Assembly (NCBI RefSeq): GCF_002209355.2
Contig: NZ_CP106855.1
Span: forward strand, 1,178,001 to 1,242,000
Length of the DNA: 64,000 bases
DNA from: Bdellovibrio sp. SKB1291214
GTDB lineage: Bacteria; Bdellovibrionota; Bdellovibrionia; Bdellovibrionales; Bdellovibrionaceae
Direction of reading: 5' to 3'
Shown: in pieces, positions 52,266 through 62,222 of the stretch
Numbering within the stretch: the first letter of the stretch is position 1
Layout of the letters: every line of letters starts with the position of its first letter
Position numbers and translations under genes: made by a program
Notes under the pieces: generated by a model
What the model saw: only the letters and a program-made list of their open reading frames with translations
Databases searched by the model: none
What the model was told of the DNA's origin: nothing

Positions 52266-52410
52266 TCGTGCTCAACTTAAAGGCTCGACCGAGAATGATC
52301 AATTTAAATGATATTACTCTAGCCGCACGCATCAACCTTATGAATTATCTTAGTTAATGCAAATCTGCCAGGGCAAATTATGTGTTAAATTTCAGCATTT
52401 ATGGACTTTG

Positions 52411-53619
52411 CTACAAAGACTTAGGAGAGGTTTTTAATAACAAACCTGTTCCCCCACAAACAATCCAAACCACTCCGCAACCTACCATTACTACTCGGAT
52501 TGAACTTATTTGAATGAGCCACGGTGACGCCAGCGTAAACACTAATGTACCCAAAGATTCTAAAGCCATGCGCAGTCGAAATACTTTTGTCAGATCTGAA
52601 ACAGCAAACGTTCTTTGCATAAGATCAATAAATGCCAAATCATTTAAAGGTCCCATGAATCCTGTAAATATTGATGCCACCGTAATCCAGGCCACTGTGG
52701 GCGCCATTCCCACTGCTGCGATTCCCACTCCCCAAAGCAAATATCCGACGTACATCAACCACAACAATTTGTGACCTGCTCTGGAGCGATTTCCAAAATA
52801 AAGTGCTCCCGTCAAATTACCCACGCCGTAAGAGGCCATCACCAAACCAAACATCCGTGCATCACCACCCGATACTTGATGAATCAGCAATGCAAAACCC
52901 ACGATAATCGATAAATTCCATGCCCCTGATGTCAACGCTCTGGAGATAAAGACGTACATCATTCCTTGGCGCCCCTGAATCAGACGAAATCCACTCATCA
53001 CAGCATCCGTAAAACCGATGCGCATTTTTGGTGATGGCACATGTTCAGGTAAATATTTTTTGAGTGATTTGACAGATAATGCGGAAATCAAAAAAGTTAT
53101 CGCATCAATAGTGAAGAAATGAATCATTGGAACAACAGCAGCAAGCAACCCCACCACCGCAGGTCCCACCATACGCGCACCGCGAATGGTTGTACCCATT
53201 AACCCATTGGTGGATTGAAGAGTTTCAATGTCTTTTGCTAAAAGTGGAATTGTCGCCTGTGTGGCCGGATCAAAAAAAGCACTTAAGGCAGATAAAACCA
53301 ATGCCATAACAATCAGTAAAGACAGTGGCACTTCCGTAAAAAAGGAAATTAATACGGGAATTAACACGATCACCATGCGTATTAAATCCACACGAAACAT
53401 AGTATGATGCGGATTCCAGCGATCTGCCCATTTTCCCCCGATAAAACTTAAAAGCATCAACGAAGCTGTTTGACCAGCTGCCAAGTATCCCGTGTTGGAA
53501 CCCATTAAGTTCACTGCGAACCAAGTTAGTCCTACTCGATAGATTTCATCACCGACCGATGAAAAGGCCTGCCCGACCCAAAGACGTTGTAGCTGCGGTT
53601 GCTTAAGGGCTTTGATCAT
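52411..53619 (-). CDS. Major facilitator superfamily transporter
   Basis: 402 residues, 12 predicted helices. N-terminal RLWVGQAFSSVGDEIYRVG and the GGKWADRWNPHHTM loop-2 motif fit the drug/siderophore exporter branch (EntS-like). A second repeat begins around VFISRALTSGAWNLS. Starts ten bases after the sorbosone-dehydrogenase gene, so they share a transcript; substrate unknown. Confidence 0.9.
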   Translation of the reverse strand: MIKALKQPQLQRLWVGQAFSSVGDEIYRVGLTWFAVNLMGSNTGYLAAGQTASLMLLSFIGGKWADRWNPHHTMFRVDLIRMVIVLIPVLISFFTEVPLSLLIVMALVLSALSAFFDPATQATIPLLAKDIETLQSTNGLMGTTIRGARMVGPAVVGLLAAVVPMIHFFTIDAITFLISALSVKSLKKYLPEHVPSPKMRIGFTDAVMSGFRLIQGRQGMMYVFISRALTSGAWNLSIIVGFALLIHQVSGGDARMFGLVMASYGVGNLTGALYFGNRSRAGHKLLWLMYVGYLLWGVGIAAVGMAPTVAWITVASIFTGFMGPLNDLAFIDLMQRTFAVSDLTKVFRLRMALESLGTLVFTLASPWLIQISSIRVVMVGCGVVWIVCGGTGLLLKTSPKSL

Positions 53620-53629
53620 GACGAACTTT

Positions 53630-55747
53630 CTATTGAGCTATGTAATACACACCGTCTTCGGGAGCAGGGCACGCGCCTTTGAACAGCCGGCTGTGCGCAG
53701 GAACCATATACACTCGACTCCACTTGTAGCCATCTTGTGAGACTACTTTGCTTAGTCTTGGATCGACATACACAATATCTCCAGGATTCAACTGACCGCA
53801 AGCTTTGGCTGTCGTTGTTGGCTGAAGACGAATATTCCGTTTATCTTTGGCCGTGTATTTGGCATAGCTTAAATCAATGTCTTTCGGAAGGGCGTTTAAC
53901 CACTTCGACAGAAGCAAATTGAGCTGTTGTCCCTCAGGCGTTCCGAAAAACTGTGGCTTATCAAGGGGCGGCATCGGAGTGTAACCTTCAAGACGAGCAA
54001 TGGCGCCATATGCCTTACTGTGTTCTAAATCCTGTGGGACAATCCAACCATTCTTAACCAAGAAATCCAAATTGCTAAACCGATCTTTCGCGATGTCATC
54101 GACTTGCAAGTTTCCGTGACAACCTGTGCAGTATTTCTGAATCAATTGCGATTGAATGACTTGATAACCTTTATCAAGTTCTGGGTTTGATTTTACTGCC
54201 GATCTCCATGCTAACATTTGCACTTGCGGATCGAAACTTGCTGCAGAACGATCACAGGCTTCGCGATAGTTTGCATTCTGAGTTCTTGCAAGTCTTACGA
54301 TCGTGCGATTCTCTCGGTCTTCAACAATCCAGATCGAACCATCACTTGCTTCTGTAAAGCCGACAGGTGCACCTTTCGGACGAATACCTTTAACTTCATT
54401 CCATTTTGAAATTACTTCTGTGTACGTCGCATGACGATCCATACCTCCGCGAGGTTGGAAGGGTTTGGATACGGGGCAAGTTCCGGGCTGATTAAACTGA
54501 TAACGAGCATTTGCTGCGGACGAATCCAAAACTGGAAGCCCTTTTTCGTCAACGTTATAAGCTACAAGTCTTTGCCCGCTGGGCTGATATCCGTGCCACG
54601 TTACCAAAAGTTTTCCGCCTAAAATATCGCTGAACATGCTGCCACGATAGTAATCCATATGCAAAGGCGCCACATGGGGAGGCATTAGGATGTAGGGAGC
54701 TTGATACTCTCCCATACGACGACCCTCTTTCACGCTGCAATCCACAGGTTTTCTGAACTGCTTGTGAATCGGCAGGTTTTTATTTTCAGGAAACTCCCAC
54801 TCTGGAGAAGTCGCATGGAAGTCATAACAATAAGGCCATCCGAAGTGCGCGATACGGCCGTCATTCAAATCAATTACATTCATCTCTTCGTAGGGTTCTT
54901 CAAGCTCGGGGAAATCACGGCTGTTTTCACCTTGAACTAAGTAGCCTGCACTTGAGACAACCATCGCCATTGAATTTCTTAAGCCCGCAGCTGCGTATTC
55001 AAAAACCTCTACGCCTTCTGGTCCCATATTTTTTAGCTTTTGCGCAGGAATGCGATAGATTGCGCCATTTCCTTGAGCTTGGTCTTCGGAACAATATTTA
55101 TATTCTCCCGTACCTTCTACAATACAGTGATCACTTGGAGATCCAGAATTTATGTATAAATCCCCGTTACGTGGATCGAACGTGAACTGCGAAAGTGGAT
55201 GCATATAGCCTTCTTTCCGAGGCATATTTCCAAATACCAAGCGCCAATCAGCGATTTTGCCATTTACAAAATGAAACTTTGAAATCTGATTTTTCTCGCC
55301 GATGTAAATGAAACCGTCCGGTCCCATCCTTAAACCGTGCGGGTTATCCAAACCCGCTTTAATCAATGAGAGCTCATAGGTACCCGAAGCGCCTGCCTTT
55401 AACAAAAACAAGCGGCCATTCTTGGGACTCCACCCTCCCATGTCGACGACTAAAAATTGAAAAGCTCCTGGCAATTGTAAAATCGTGCGCGGTTTAATGA
55501 ATCCTTTTTGAGTCGCTGGATCCAAAGCACGATCACGAGGCAGAACCATGCCCAGACACGTGCCTGGCATCGTTTCAACCATCAGACGGGGAAAGCCATC
55601 GCAAGAACGATCTGTGGGATCGTATAGGTAACCGCTTTTATCTAAGATCATTTTCGTAGAAGCTGCAGAGCGGGTGGCGGAATCATTGTTTTTGACGGAA
55701 GTACATTGAACAAGAGTTACGACGACAGCTAAAAACAACACGCGCAT
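53630..55747 (-). CDS. Sorbosone-dehydrogenase-like propeller, cytochrome c and SH3-like lipoprotein
   Basis: 705 residues; lipobox LVQC (Cys15). A six-bladed propeller of the glucose/sorbosone dehydrogenase type (LIKAGLDNPHGLRMGPDGFIY, GWPYCYDFH, VGFTEASDGSIWIVED) covers about 60-500. Then one heme-binding CTGCH near residue 540 with a later Met (YTPMPPLD) as likely axial ligand, and a C-terminal SH3-like tail. So a periplasmic dehydrogenase could pass electrons from a PQQ-type cofactor to its own heme; the PQQ use is inferred. Confidence 0.85.
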   Translation of the reverse strand: MRVLFLAVVVTLVQCTSVKNNDSATRSAASTKMILDKSGYLYDPTDRSCDGFPRLMVETMPGTCLGMVLPRDRALDPATQKGFIKPRTILQLPGAFQFLVVDMGGWSPKNGRLFLLKAGASGTYELSLIKAGLDNPHGLRMGPDGFIYIGEKNQISKFHFVNGKIADWRLVFGNMPRKEGYMHPLSQFTFDPRNGDLYINSGSPSDHCIVEGTGEYKYCSEDQAQGNGAIYRIPAQKLKNMGPEGVEVFEYAAAGLRNSMAMVVSSAGYLVQGENSRDFPELEEPYEEMNVIDLNDGRIAHFGWPYCYDFHATSPEWEFPENKNLPIHKQFRKPVDCSVKEGRRMGEYQAPYILMPPHVAPLHMDYYRGSMFSDILGGKLLVTWHGYQPSGQRLVAYNVDEKGLPVLDSSAANARYQFNQPGTCPVSKPFQPRGGMDRHATYTEVISKWNEVKGIRPKGAPVGFTEASDGSIWIVEDRENRTIVRLARTQNANYREACDRSAASFDPQVQMLAWRSAVKSNPELDKGYQVIQSQLIQKYCTGCHGNLQVDDIAKDRFSNLDFLVKNGWIVPQDLEHSKAYGAIARLEGYTPMPPLDKPQFFGTPEGQQLNLLLSKWLNALPKDIDLSYAKYTAKDKRNIRLQPTTTAKACGQLNPGDIVYVDPRLSKVVSQDGYKWSRVYMVPAHSRLFKGACPAPEDGVYYIAQ

Positions 55748-55809
55748 AAAAGATCCTCTGTGGGTGGTTCTTTTATTGTGCGAAATAAAACAAAAAAAAT
55801 AAACGAGTT

Positions 55810-56322
55810 TTAAATTTTGGTAGAGCTTACACGAATGATTTCCTCAACCTTTTGTCCCGCATTTTCATAACGGATGGAGATTTCATTTTCTCCCGGCTGA
55901 AGTTGAATCAGGTCTGTTTGATATTTGTCAGAACCACGGTCAAACACGGAAGCTGTGTAGCCGTTGCTTTTGTTCACGATTTGGATTTCGCCCATGCGAA
56001 CACCACGCGCGCAGCTTTTACCTTTAAGCTGAACGTATCCAGCATGAATTTCTAAAGCACTGCTTTTCTTTTTAGAGCAATTCAAATCGATGTCCGCTGA
56101 TTGGTGCAACGAAGAATCGACTCTTTGTGGCGCGACTGTCGTTGGTGGCAATGAGGCCGGAGCACGAGTGTTCGGCTCTTTAATCATTGCCGATTTTGTT
56201 TCCTGAGAGATTTCAGCTTCACCCTCTTCAGTCAGACTCGCAAACGTACGAGCACCCAACAACACGACAAGGATGAATGTAATTGCGATAAATTGAATTT
56301 CTGATGCAGCTCTCTTAAACAT
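55810..56322 (-). CDS. Membrane-anchored or secreted protein of unknown function
   Basis: 170 residues; N-terminal hydrophobic helix (about 10-28) as signal or anchor, a Pro/Thr-rich linker, then a small beta domain with two Cys (DLNCSKK, GKSCARG) and ELQPGENEISIRYENAG-like strands that resemble a carbohydrate-free beta sandwich. AGGGA before the ATG. Confidence 0.7.
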   Translation of the reverse strand: MFKRAASEIQFIAITFILVVLLGARTFASLTEEGEAEISQETKSAMIKEPNTRAPASLPPTTVAPQRVDSSLHQSADIDLNCSKKKSSALEIHAGYVQLKGKSCARGVRMGEIQIVNKSNGYTASVFDRGSDKYQTDLIQLQPGENEISIRYENAGQKVEEIIRVSSTKI

Positions 56323-56545
56323 GAATCCCTAATCGGCGTCCTTGAGCCAGACTTTAGGCGTATCATATTGAGATTTCTCCTCTGGAGACTCCTCGAAGGT
56401 CGTGAAGCATTTGTTCGTTGCCAATTAAAGAGCTTTAAACGGTGAAAGTTCTAAATTGAAGCGCCAACTTGAAGCTTTCAGAGAGAAAATATTTTTAAAA
56501 TTTCGCTCTTAGTCCCGCAAAACTACACCCAGAGCGGATAAGAAA
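56323..56545. other. Gap between exbD and the membrane-anchored protein
   Basis: About 220 bases upstream of the membrane-anchored gene. No gene or clear promoter was recognised. Confidence 0.4.
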
Positions 56546-56570
56546 AAGGCCCTCGTGGTAAGAGGGCCTT
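56546..56570 (-). terminator. Terminator after exbD
   Basis: Stem AAGGCCCTC/GAGGGCCTT, seven-base loop, T run on the minus strand. Confidence 0.9.
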
Positions 56571-56581
56571 CATTTTGAGAT

Positions 56582-56986
56582 TTATTTTTTGTCGATGCTG
56601 ATTGCGAATTTTTTGACTCCGGCAGCTTTCACGATGTCGAGAAGCCCGACCACTTTTCCGTGAGGAACATCTTTATCCGCAGAAATGATCGCCTGGACCT
56701 CGGTGTTTTTAGTCACTTCTTCAGTCGCTTTTGCTTTTACCGTTGCCTCATCAACGAAGCTGCCATTTAAGTTGATACGTCCATCTGCTGTCAGGGAAAT
56801 ATTCAACTTGCTTGGAGCTGTTTGATCACCGCTTGCGGCTTTCGGCAAATTCACATTGATCGAAGGCTTGATGAACATTGGAGCCGTCACCATGAAGATG
56901 ATCAGTACCACGAGGATGATATCGACCAGAGGGACAACGTTAATGTCCGCTATGGCTTCGTTGTTATCTCCAGTTTTCATTCCCAT
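56582..56986 (-). CDS. exbD: ExbD/TolR family biopolymer transport protein
   Basis: 134 residues; one N-terminal membrane helix with the essential Asp in NVVPLVDIILVVLIIFM, then the periplasmic domain (INVNLPKAASGD, VQAIISADKDVPHGKVVGLLD). Works with the ExbB homologue as a proton-driven motor for TonB- or Tol-type partners. Three bases after exbB. Whether it is the Tol or Ton pair cannot be decided: tonB/tolA are not in view. Confidence 0.93.
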   Translation of the reverse strand: MGMKTGDNNEAIADINVVPLVDIILVVLIIFMVTAPMFIKPSINVNLPKAASGDQTAPSKLNISLTADGRINLNGSFVDEATVKAKATEEVTKNTEVQAIISADKDVPHGKVVGLLDIVKAAGVKKFAISIDKK

Positions 56987-56989
56987 GGC

Positions 56990-57619
56990 TTAAACACCTT
57001 TTTTCTTAGCGTAAGCAAGGCACAATTCTTTCACACTCTCTAAAGAGTTGAAAATGCCGCGCACTTGTTTGCTGTAATAGTTGTAGGCAATAACTGCTGG
57101 AATCGCCACGAACAGACCCGCTGCTGTCGCCACTAGCGCCATCGAGATACCCGCCATCACTGTTTGCTGACCAGCTTCTGGAGTCGTTGCTAAGTCATTG
57201 AAGGCTTTCATGATACCCAAAACTGTACCGAACAATCCGATGTAAGGAGCATTAGAACCCAATGTTGCCAAGAAGTTCAAATATCTTTCAAGATCAGGGC
57301 GCTCTGTAAGTGCAATGGTATTAAAGATTTCTTCCAAACCTTTGCTGCCATTTGTTTTCAAATGCTTCATAGCTTGGCCAGCAGCGCGACCCTCCAACGA
57401 CTCGGGATCTTTCGCAATATCTTCAACATCTTCAACACTGTTGCTTTGAAGCGCCATTTTAATTTTGGCACGTACGCGTTGAGACTCAGAAGAAACTTTT
57501 CTTAAAGCAAAGAATCTTTCAAGAATCATCCCGATACTTAAAATGCTGAGAACAAGCAATAACCACAACACAACCTGATCGGCCAAATGAGCAACACCAA
57601 AAATTTTCTCTGCAAGCAT
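56990..57619 (-). CDS. exbB: ExbB/TolQ/MotA family proton-channel protein
   Basis: 209 residues, three membrane helices. The conserved PYIGLFGTVLGIMKAFNDLA and ISMALVATAAGLFVAIPAVIAYNYY are the ExbB/TolQ core. AAAGGAC precedes the ATG. First of the exbB-exbD pair; divergent from the sulfatase-like gene. Confidence 0.94.
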   Translation of the reverse strand: MLAEKIFGVAHLADQVVLWLLLVLSILSIGMILERFFALRKVSSESQRVRAKIKMALQSNSVEDVEDIAKDPESLEGRAAGQAMKHLKTNGSKGLEEIFNTIALTERPDLERYLNFLATLGSNAPYIGLFGTVLGIMKAFNDLATTPEAGQQTVMAGISMALVATAAGLFVAIPAVIAYNYYSKQVRGIFNSLESVKELCLAYAKKKGV

Positions 57620-57696
57620 CGAGCTGTCCTTTCAAAACTTTGACTAGCAAAAATTATTAATCCATTATCTCTAGATCAATGACACGTGGTCAAGAT

Positions 57697-59526
57697 ATGC
57701 AGAGAATCATTTTAGCCTTCGCACTATGCGCACTGAGCCTGGTCCAGATTGGTTGCCAATCAAGTGACAAGGGTTCAATTCTCATTATTGCTGCAGACAA
57801 TCTCGCCGTTTCTGACATCTCGTGCTCTCATGATGGAGCACCCGGGTCTAAGTCTGGTTTTCAGTTGCTTTGCAATGAGTCAGTTCGTTTCACTCATGCT
57901 TTTACGACTTCCACTCTCAGCGCACCTGCGTTGAGCTCTGTTCTGACAGGTCTTTATCCCTTCGAACATAATGTGCGCCACAATGGTGGGCCTGGAATGG
58001 CCCCCGAAATTGAACTCGCTTCAGAAGTTGCCGTTCATCAAGAATATCGCACAAGTTTTTTTACGGGTGGAGCACCCATCTTTCGCCGTTCAGGATTAAA
58101 TCAGGGCTTCGAACTTTTTGACGACAATTTGGTTCCGGGATTTTCAAATCTGTTTCGCCCCTTTAAAAAAAATGTTGGAAGCTTTTTACAGTGGTTGCGT
58201 CACGATGTGGGCAACGGCTCTTATTTCAGCGTGATTTATGCACCCGATTTGCAATTCACCAATACCGTGACGACCACTGAATTGGGAGAGACAAGGAATC
58301 TGAGCTTTGAATCCCAAGTCGACGAATTTGATGAAAGCCTTTACGAACTATTCGCACAAATGAAAACGGCACGTCGTTGGGATAACACCACGATTGTCCT
58401 TGTGGGGCTTAGTGGTCACGATAACGGAGAGCATCGCGAGCTTCCAACTTTGAACTTACACTCTGAAAATACCCAAGTCGCTTTATTCATTAAGCCCAAG
58501 CTTAGAAAAAAAGGTGACGAGCGCATCTCTGGTAAAGTCGATCAGAATGTGAATTTAGCAGACGTCGGTAAAACACTATTTGAGCTTCTGGGGGAAAGCC
58601 TTGTGGAAAATGAAGAGAGCAACGATTTTCCGGCTCACTCCTTAGCAAGTGTTCTTAAAAATACAGTGGCCGTAGATTGGCCTGAAGATCGTCCCTTTAT
58701 TATTGAATCCGGTTGGTCCCTTTGGAAAAATGCAGGGCCACTTAGAACAGCAGCAATTTCTCATCACGTTTTGTACGTGAACGATGCTCAACCAAAATTA
58801 TTCAATACATTGGTTGACCGCATGGAGTTAAATCCTCTACCGCTCCTGCAACAGAGTTTGCTGCCTACAACCAATCGCATTCAAAGTTTGATTAAGAAAC
58901 ATCAATTCCCAGCGTATACTCCACCGAACGATGAGTGGATGGCAAAACTCAGTATCCCCTATGATCGCTGGACGCGAGCTGATCAAGAGCCAGCACTTTT
59001 GCGAGATTTAAAACGTTTAAGCAACAGTAACAACAAAAGTATTAATATCCTGAATTGGACTGCGCAAGTCGCCTTGAACCAAAAAGACTGGGAAACTTTG
59101 CGCAGTTTGGGAACTAAAAACAATGTCAATTTGTGGCAATATGTTGCTGAAAAAAATCTGAATATAAAGAACATCAAAAAGAGCAGCGATTCCTGTGTAG
59201 ACATGCTTTCCATGAAGGAAATCGACAGTTCACACCTTAAGGCTTGCAACGATCAGCTTTTTATTGAATTGGTCGATTGGCTTCGCTGGGACGTACGCGG
59301 CCTTTCAAAGGAAGTTCAACGGAAAAAATTTGAGCGGTCGTTTAAAAACTACATGCTTGATCAAGAGATTCAACGCACCAATATTGGTCTGGGTTTGATT
59401 TGGGACACTTCACGTGAAAACAACTATGCGCCTTCCCGAGCGGAATTAGCTTTGCATTTGCCGGAATACGCGAAAATACGCGCGCAAGTTTACAAGTCGT
59501 TAGCGACAATTGATCAAGAAGAATAA
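57697..59526 (+). CDS. Sulfatase-fold lipoprotein lacking the formylglycine motif
   Basis: 609 residues; lipobox LVQIGC (Cys20). Alkaline-phosphatase/sulfatase fold: ILIIAADNLAVSDISC replaces the metal-binding DDLRxDxLxC, and TLSAPALSSVLTGLYPFEHNVR sits at the activation segment where sulfatases have C/S-x-P-x-R. Here it reads S-A-P-A-L, so the Arg is absent. Later LVGLSGHDNGEH keeps the fold's DH pair. It may be an inactive or phosphate-transfer relative. The C-terminal ~200 residues are helical. An ATG six codons upstream is possible. Confidence 0.8.
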   Translation: MQRIILAFALCALSLVQIGCQSSDKGSILIIAADNLAVSDISCSHDGAPGSKSGFQLLCNESVRFTHAFTTSTLSAPALSSVLTGLYPFEHNVRHNGGPGMAPEIELASEVAVHQEYRTSFFTGGAPIFRRSGLNQGFELFDDNLVPGFSNLFRPFKKNVGSFLQWLRHDVGNGSYFSVIYAPDLQFTNTVTTTELGETRNLSFESQVDEFDESLYELFAQMKTARRWDNTTIVLVGLSGHDNGEHRELPTLNLHSENTQVALFIKPKLRKKGDERISGKVDQNVNLADVGKTLFELLGESLVENEESNDFPAHSLASVLKNTVAVDWPEDRPFIIESGWSLWKNAGPLRTAAISHHVLYVNDAQPKLFNTLVDRMELNPLPLLQQSLLPTTNRIQSLIKKHQFPAYTPPNDEWMAKLSIPYDRWTRADQEPALLRDLKRLSNSNNKSINILNWTAQVALNQKDWETLRSLGTKNNVNLWQYVAEKNLNIKNIKKSSDSCVDMLSMKEIDSSHLKACNDQLFIELVDWLRWDVRGLSKEVQRKKFERSFKNYMLDQEIQRTNIGLGLIWDTSRENNYAPSRAELALHLPEYAKIRAQVYKSLATIDQEE

Positions 59527-60204
59527 TTAAACTGCGATAAGACCTAACCAGAATGGCAGTTCAGGCTCTTCGTGAACCATAGCTTGAGTGATACTATTTA
59601 GATCTGTTTGATAGGATTGCAATCCCCACAAAGCGGTTGCCACTGAAGTTCCGGCGAATAAGACCAGCTTATCACCTTCGGCGACGTGGGTGTGACCCGT
59701 CTGAATGTTCACTGTGGGATCAAGCCCCAAAAGCTGTGCAGGCAGGGGCGGAAGACTGACACCTTCACGAAGTTCTGATGCCAGATCAGAAGCCACACTT
59801 AAAGGTTGCAAACGTTGATTTTGTCTTTGTACGAAAATACTTGGTGCTCCTACTTGAGCCCAGGCTACTTGGGAGCCTCTTCTGAAAATTGCCAAGATCT
59901 CGACACCAGAAGCGTACTCTCGGCGGTTTTCACCTCTATAAAGAGCATCATTTGCAATCATCAGCGCAGTGCGAACATAGTTCGCTTCATCACTGATACA
60001 AGTTAAAAACTCAAAGGGCGACGTGACTTCGACGTCTGCCTTGGCAGCGCTTACATATTTAACCACTTCGGTCAATGCGCGCTCGCCATGCTCTGGTTGT
60101 CCCCAAGCCGTCACGACAACAATCAACGAACCGTCTTCTTCCACATGAATTTGAGGCTTCGGACGCATGATTTTGCTGCTGTAGGAACGCTCTTGAAGTT
60201 TCAT
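59527..60204 (-). CDS. PP2C-like protein without metal ligands (putative pseudophosphatase)
   Basis: 225 residues. The order of blocks resembles PP2C phosphatases: VVVTAWGQPEHGERA where VADGMGGHxxGE is usual, ILAIFRRGSQVAWAQVGAPS where a VGDSR ends the strand, and EGDKLVLFAGTSVATALW in place of GDRLLLCSDGL. All metal-binding Asp are replaced, so it is probably catalytically dead. This is a pattern-based call. Last gene of the FHA cluster, one base after the large FHA gene. Confidence 0.6.
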   Translation of the reverse strand: MKLQERSYSSKIMRPKPQIHVEEDGSLIVVVTAWGQPEHGERALTEVVKYVSAAKADVEVTSPFEFLTCISDEANYVRTALMIANDALYRGENRREYASGVEILAIFRRGSQVAWAQVGAPSIFVQRQNQRLQPLSVASDLASELREGVSLPPLPAQLLGLDPTVNIQTGHTHVAEGDKLVLFAGTSVATALWGLQSYQTDLNSITQAMVHEEPELPFWLGLIAV

Positions 60205-60205
60205 C

Positions 60206-62221
60206 TTACATAGCTCCGTATTTTTTCAATTTGATGTAAGCTTTTTTATAATATTCGCCATCTGGAATATCCAGCTCTAGGATTTTTTTCCATTTTTCTT
60301 TGGCGCCAGCTTTGGATTCTCCGCCTTCGACGTTACCAAAACTTTCTTCAAGAATGCCTTCTTGATAAAGAGTCATCATCTGTTTACGAAGCTCAGTGAC
60401 GATCTTTTCAATCTTAGCAGGAACTTCCGGATTCTCGGGGTCAATCACCTTAGCTTGTCTTAAAGCAAGGATTGCGCCTTTCAAATTTCCTGCTTGGTAC
60501 AACTTGTCTGATTGAGCCAAGTTGCTAGCAATTCTTTGGTTCATTTGCGTGCGCACGGAAGCGATGCTTCTGCTTGCTTGACCTTTTAAACCGCCTGGGT
60601 CTGGTAATTTAGATCCGACGACCTTGTCATAAGCATCGATGATATCTAGCGGTTTTTTAGATGTCTTATGAAGCTGTTGCGCTTTTGCAAACAAGCCTTT
60701 TAGCCGCGACACTTGAGATTGATATTCGGCCTGTTGAGCTTTTCTAGCATCACGTGCCGCCGTCAAAGCTTCTACTTGAACTTTTAAATCCAAAAGCTTT
60801 GGGTGATCCGGATTGAATTGAATCACAGAAGAAATACATGAATCCATTTCATCCATAGTGATATTTGGATTTAATTTCTTTTGGCAAATCGCGGCCTGAT
60901 TCTGAATTTTCAATTCAGCTTCTGCCTTTTCTTTTTCAATCTGTGCGTTACGCTCTTGAAGCTGTTGTAAGTAAACGGCTTCTTTTGCCAAACGCTGGAT
61001 CTCTTTAGTATCTTCATAGTCCGGTACTAAATCTTGAATCTTAGTGATCTCGTCCTGAGCTAATTGATACTTACCCTGCATGTATAAATTCTTAGCGTCT
61101 TTATAACGCTGACGAATCAAAGACTGTTGCTCAGGTTTTAGTTTATTAAATACTTCTTGTGGAGAACCTGGAGCTGCAACAGGTCCTGCACCTTGTACAG
61201 GTCCCTCTTTCTTTTCGCCACCCGCGAAAAGATACACGATTGCCAAGAACACTATCGCTCCCGCAATAAGTTTCGGGCGGTGCTTTTGAAAATCAAATTT
61301 GGCTTTTACTTCTGGAGCTGGCGCCACCGGACCTGGCATATGACCATAACCGCCCGGATACTGCATCGGAACGCCACCTTGTTGTTGATAAGGAGCGATT
61401 CCATATTGCTGATCATACTCTGATGGATATGCGTTTGTTGCCATCTGCACAAGAGGGTTTGGCGGAGCCACCTTGACCATGTCTAAACGACTTTGGAAAT
61501 GAGCATCGTGCAATTCAAAGTACAAGTAATTATCCAGTACAGTGATCGCATCCCCACTTCGAATATTCGTCGGATCTGTCGCAGAAATAGGATTACCATT
61601 TAACAGCGTTCCGTTCACACTTCCTAAATCAATAATCTGATACTGATTGCCGTTGCGACGAAGTTCAAATTGACGTCGACTGACACGTTGATCGCGAATT
61701 TGAATGTGGCAAGATGGATCACGACCAGCAATCCAAGAATCGCCATCATCCAAACGAATCATTTCTTTGGCATCATTGTTTGAATCGACAATCTTAATAT
61801 AGGCTGCGGTTGGAGCCGCGCCAACAATGGTTTTTTCCTCGCCAGGTTCACTGCCTTGAACGACGGGCAAGTAACTTGCCTCTGAATTGACAGGCCCCGC
61901 TTCCATAGAAGCCGGATGCGCACTGGCTGAAGACATTAAGAAATCAAATTCATAAGGAGAAATTGTAAATGCAAAACCGTGATCCAAAGTGGCTTGTTGA
62001 GTGGGTTCTCCATTCACCATGACATCGCCATAGCGAGAGATCACTTGCAAAGTCCACTGACCACCCTCAGAAACAATCTTAAAGTGTTCGCGGGAAATAC
62101 CTTTTTCAGGCTGCAACACAATATCACAGTCCTCTTTACGGCCTGCTACGTACGTACGCCCCTCTTCCAAAGGCATGTTATAAACCGTCTTACCACGAAG
62201 ACGAACGATCAGATGAGCCAT
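60206..62221 (-). CDS. Membrane protein with two FHA domains and a helical repeat tail
   Basis: 671 residues. FHA1 (about 20-95): G27 R28, S43/H46, N70 G71, all phosphothreonine contacts kept. FHA2 (about 155-235): G166 R167, S181, N203 G204, but Gln184 replaces the His of SxxH. A Gly/Pro/Tyr linker, a membrane helix (LIAGAIVFLAIVYLFAG, about 305), then about 300 residues of TPR-like and coiled-coil helices (YMQGKYQLAQDEITKIQ, LYQAGNLKGAILALRQAK). Probably a phosphothreonine-reading scaffold with periplasmic or cytosolic repeats; topology unproven. Confidence 0.9.
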   Translation of the reverse strand: MAHLIVRLRGKTVYNMPLEEGRTYVAGRKEDCDIVLQPEKGISREHFKIVSEGGQWTLQVISRYGDVMVNGEPTQQATLDHGFAFTISPYEFDFLMSSASAHPASMEAGPVNSEASYLPVVQGSEPGEEKTIVGAAPTAAYIKIVDSNNDAKEMIRLDDGDSWIAGRDPSCHIQIRDQRVSRRQFELRRNGNQYQIIDLGSVNGTLLNGNPISATDPTNIRSGDAITVLDNYLYFELHDAHFQSRLDMVKVAPPNPLVQMATNAYPSEYDQQYGIAPYQQQGGVPMQYPGGYGHMPGPVAPAPEVKAKFDFQKHRPKLIAGAIVFLAIVYLFAGGEKKEGPVQGAGPVAAPGSPQEVFNKLKPEQQSLIRQRYKDAKNLYMQGKYQLAQDEITKIQDLVPDYEDTKEIQRLAKEAVYLQQLQERNAQIEKEKAEAELKIQNQAAICQKKLNPNITMDEMDSCISSVIQFNPDHPKLLDLKVQVEALTAARDARKAQQAEYQSQVSRLKGLFAKAQQLHKTSKKPLDIIDAYDKVVGSKLPDPGGLKGQASRSIASVRTQMNQRIASNLAQSDKLYQAGNLKGAILALRQAKVIDPENPEVPAKIEKIVTELRKQMMTLYQEGILEESFGNVEGGESKAGAKEKWKKILELDIPDGEYYKKAYIKLKKYGAM

Positions 62222-62222
62222 A

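Noticed and set aside
52266-52410. Promoter of the lipid-kinase/pssA/asd operon
   Set aside because: AT-rich but no convincing -35/-10 pair could be fixed.
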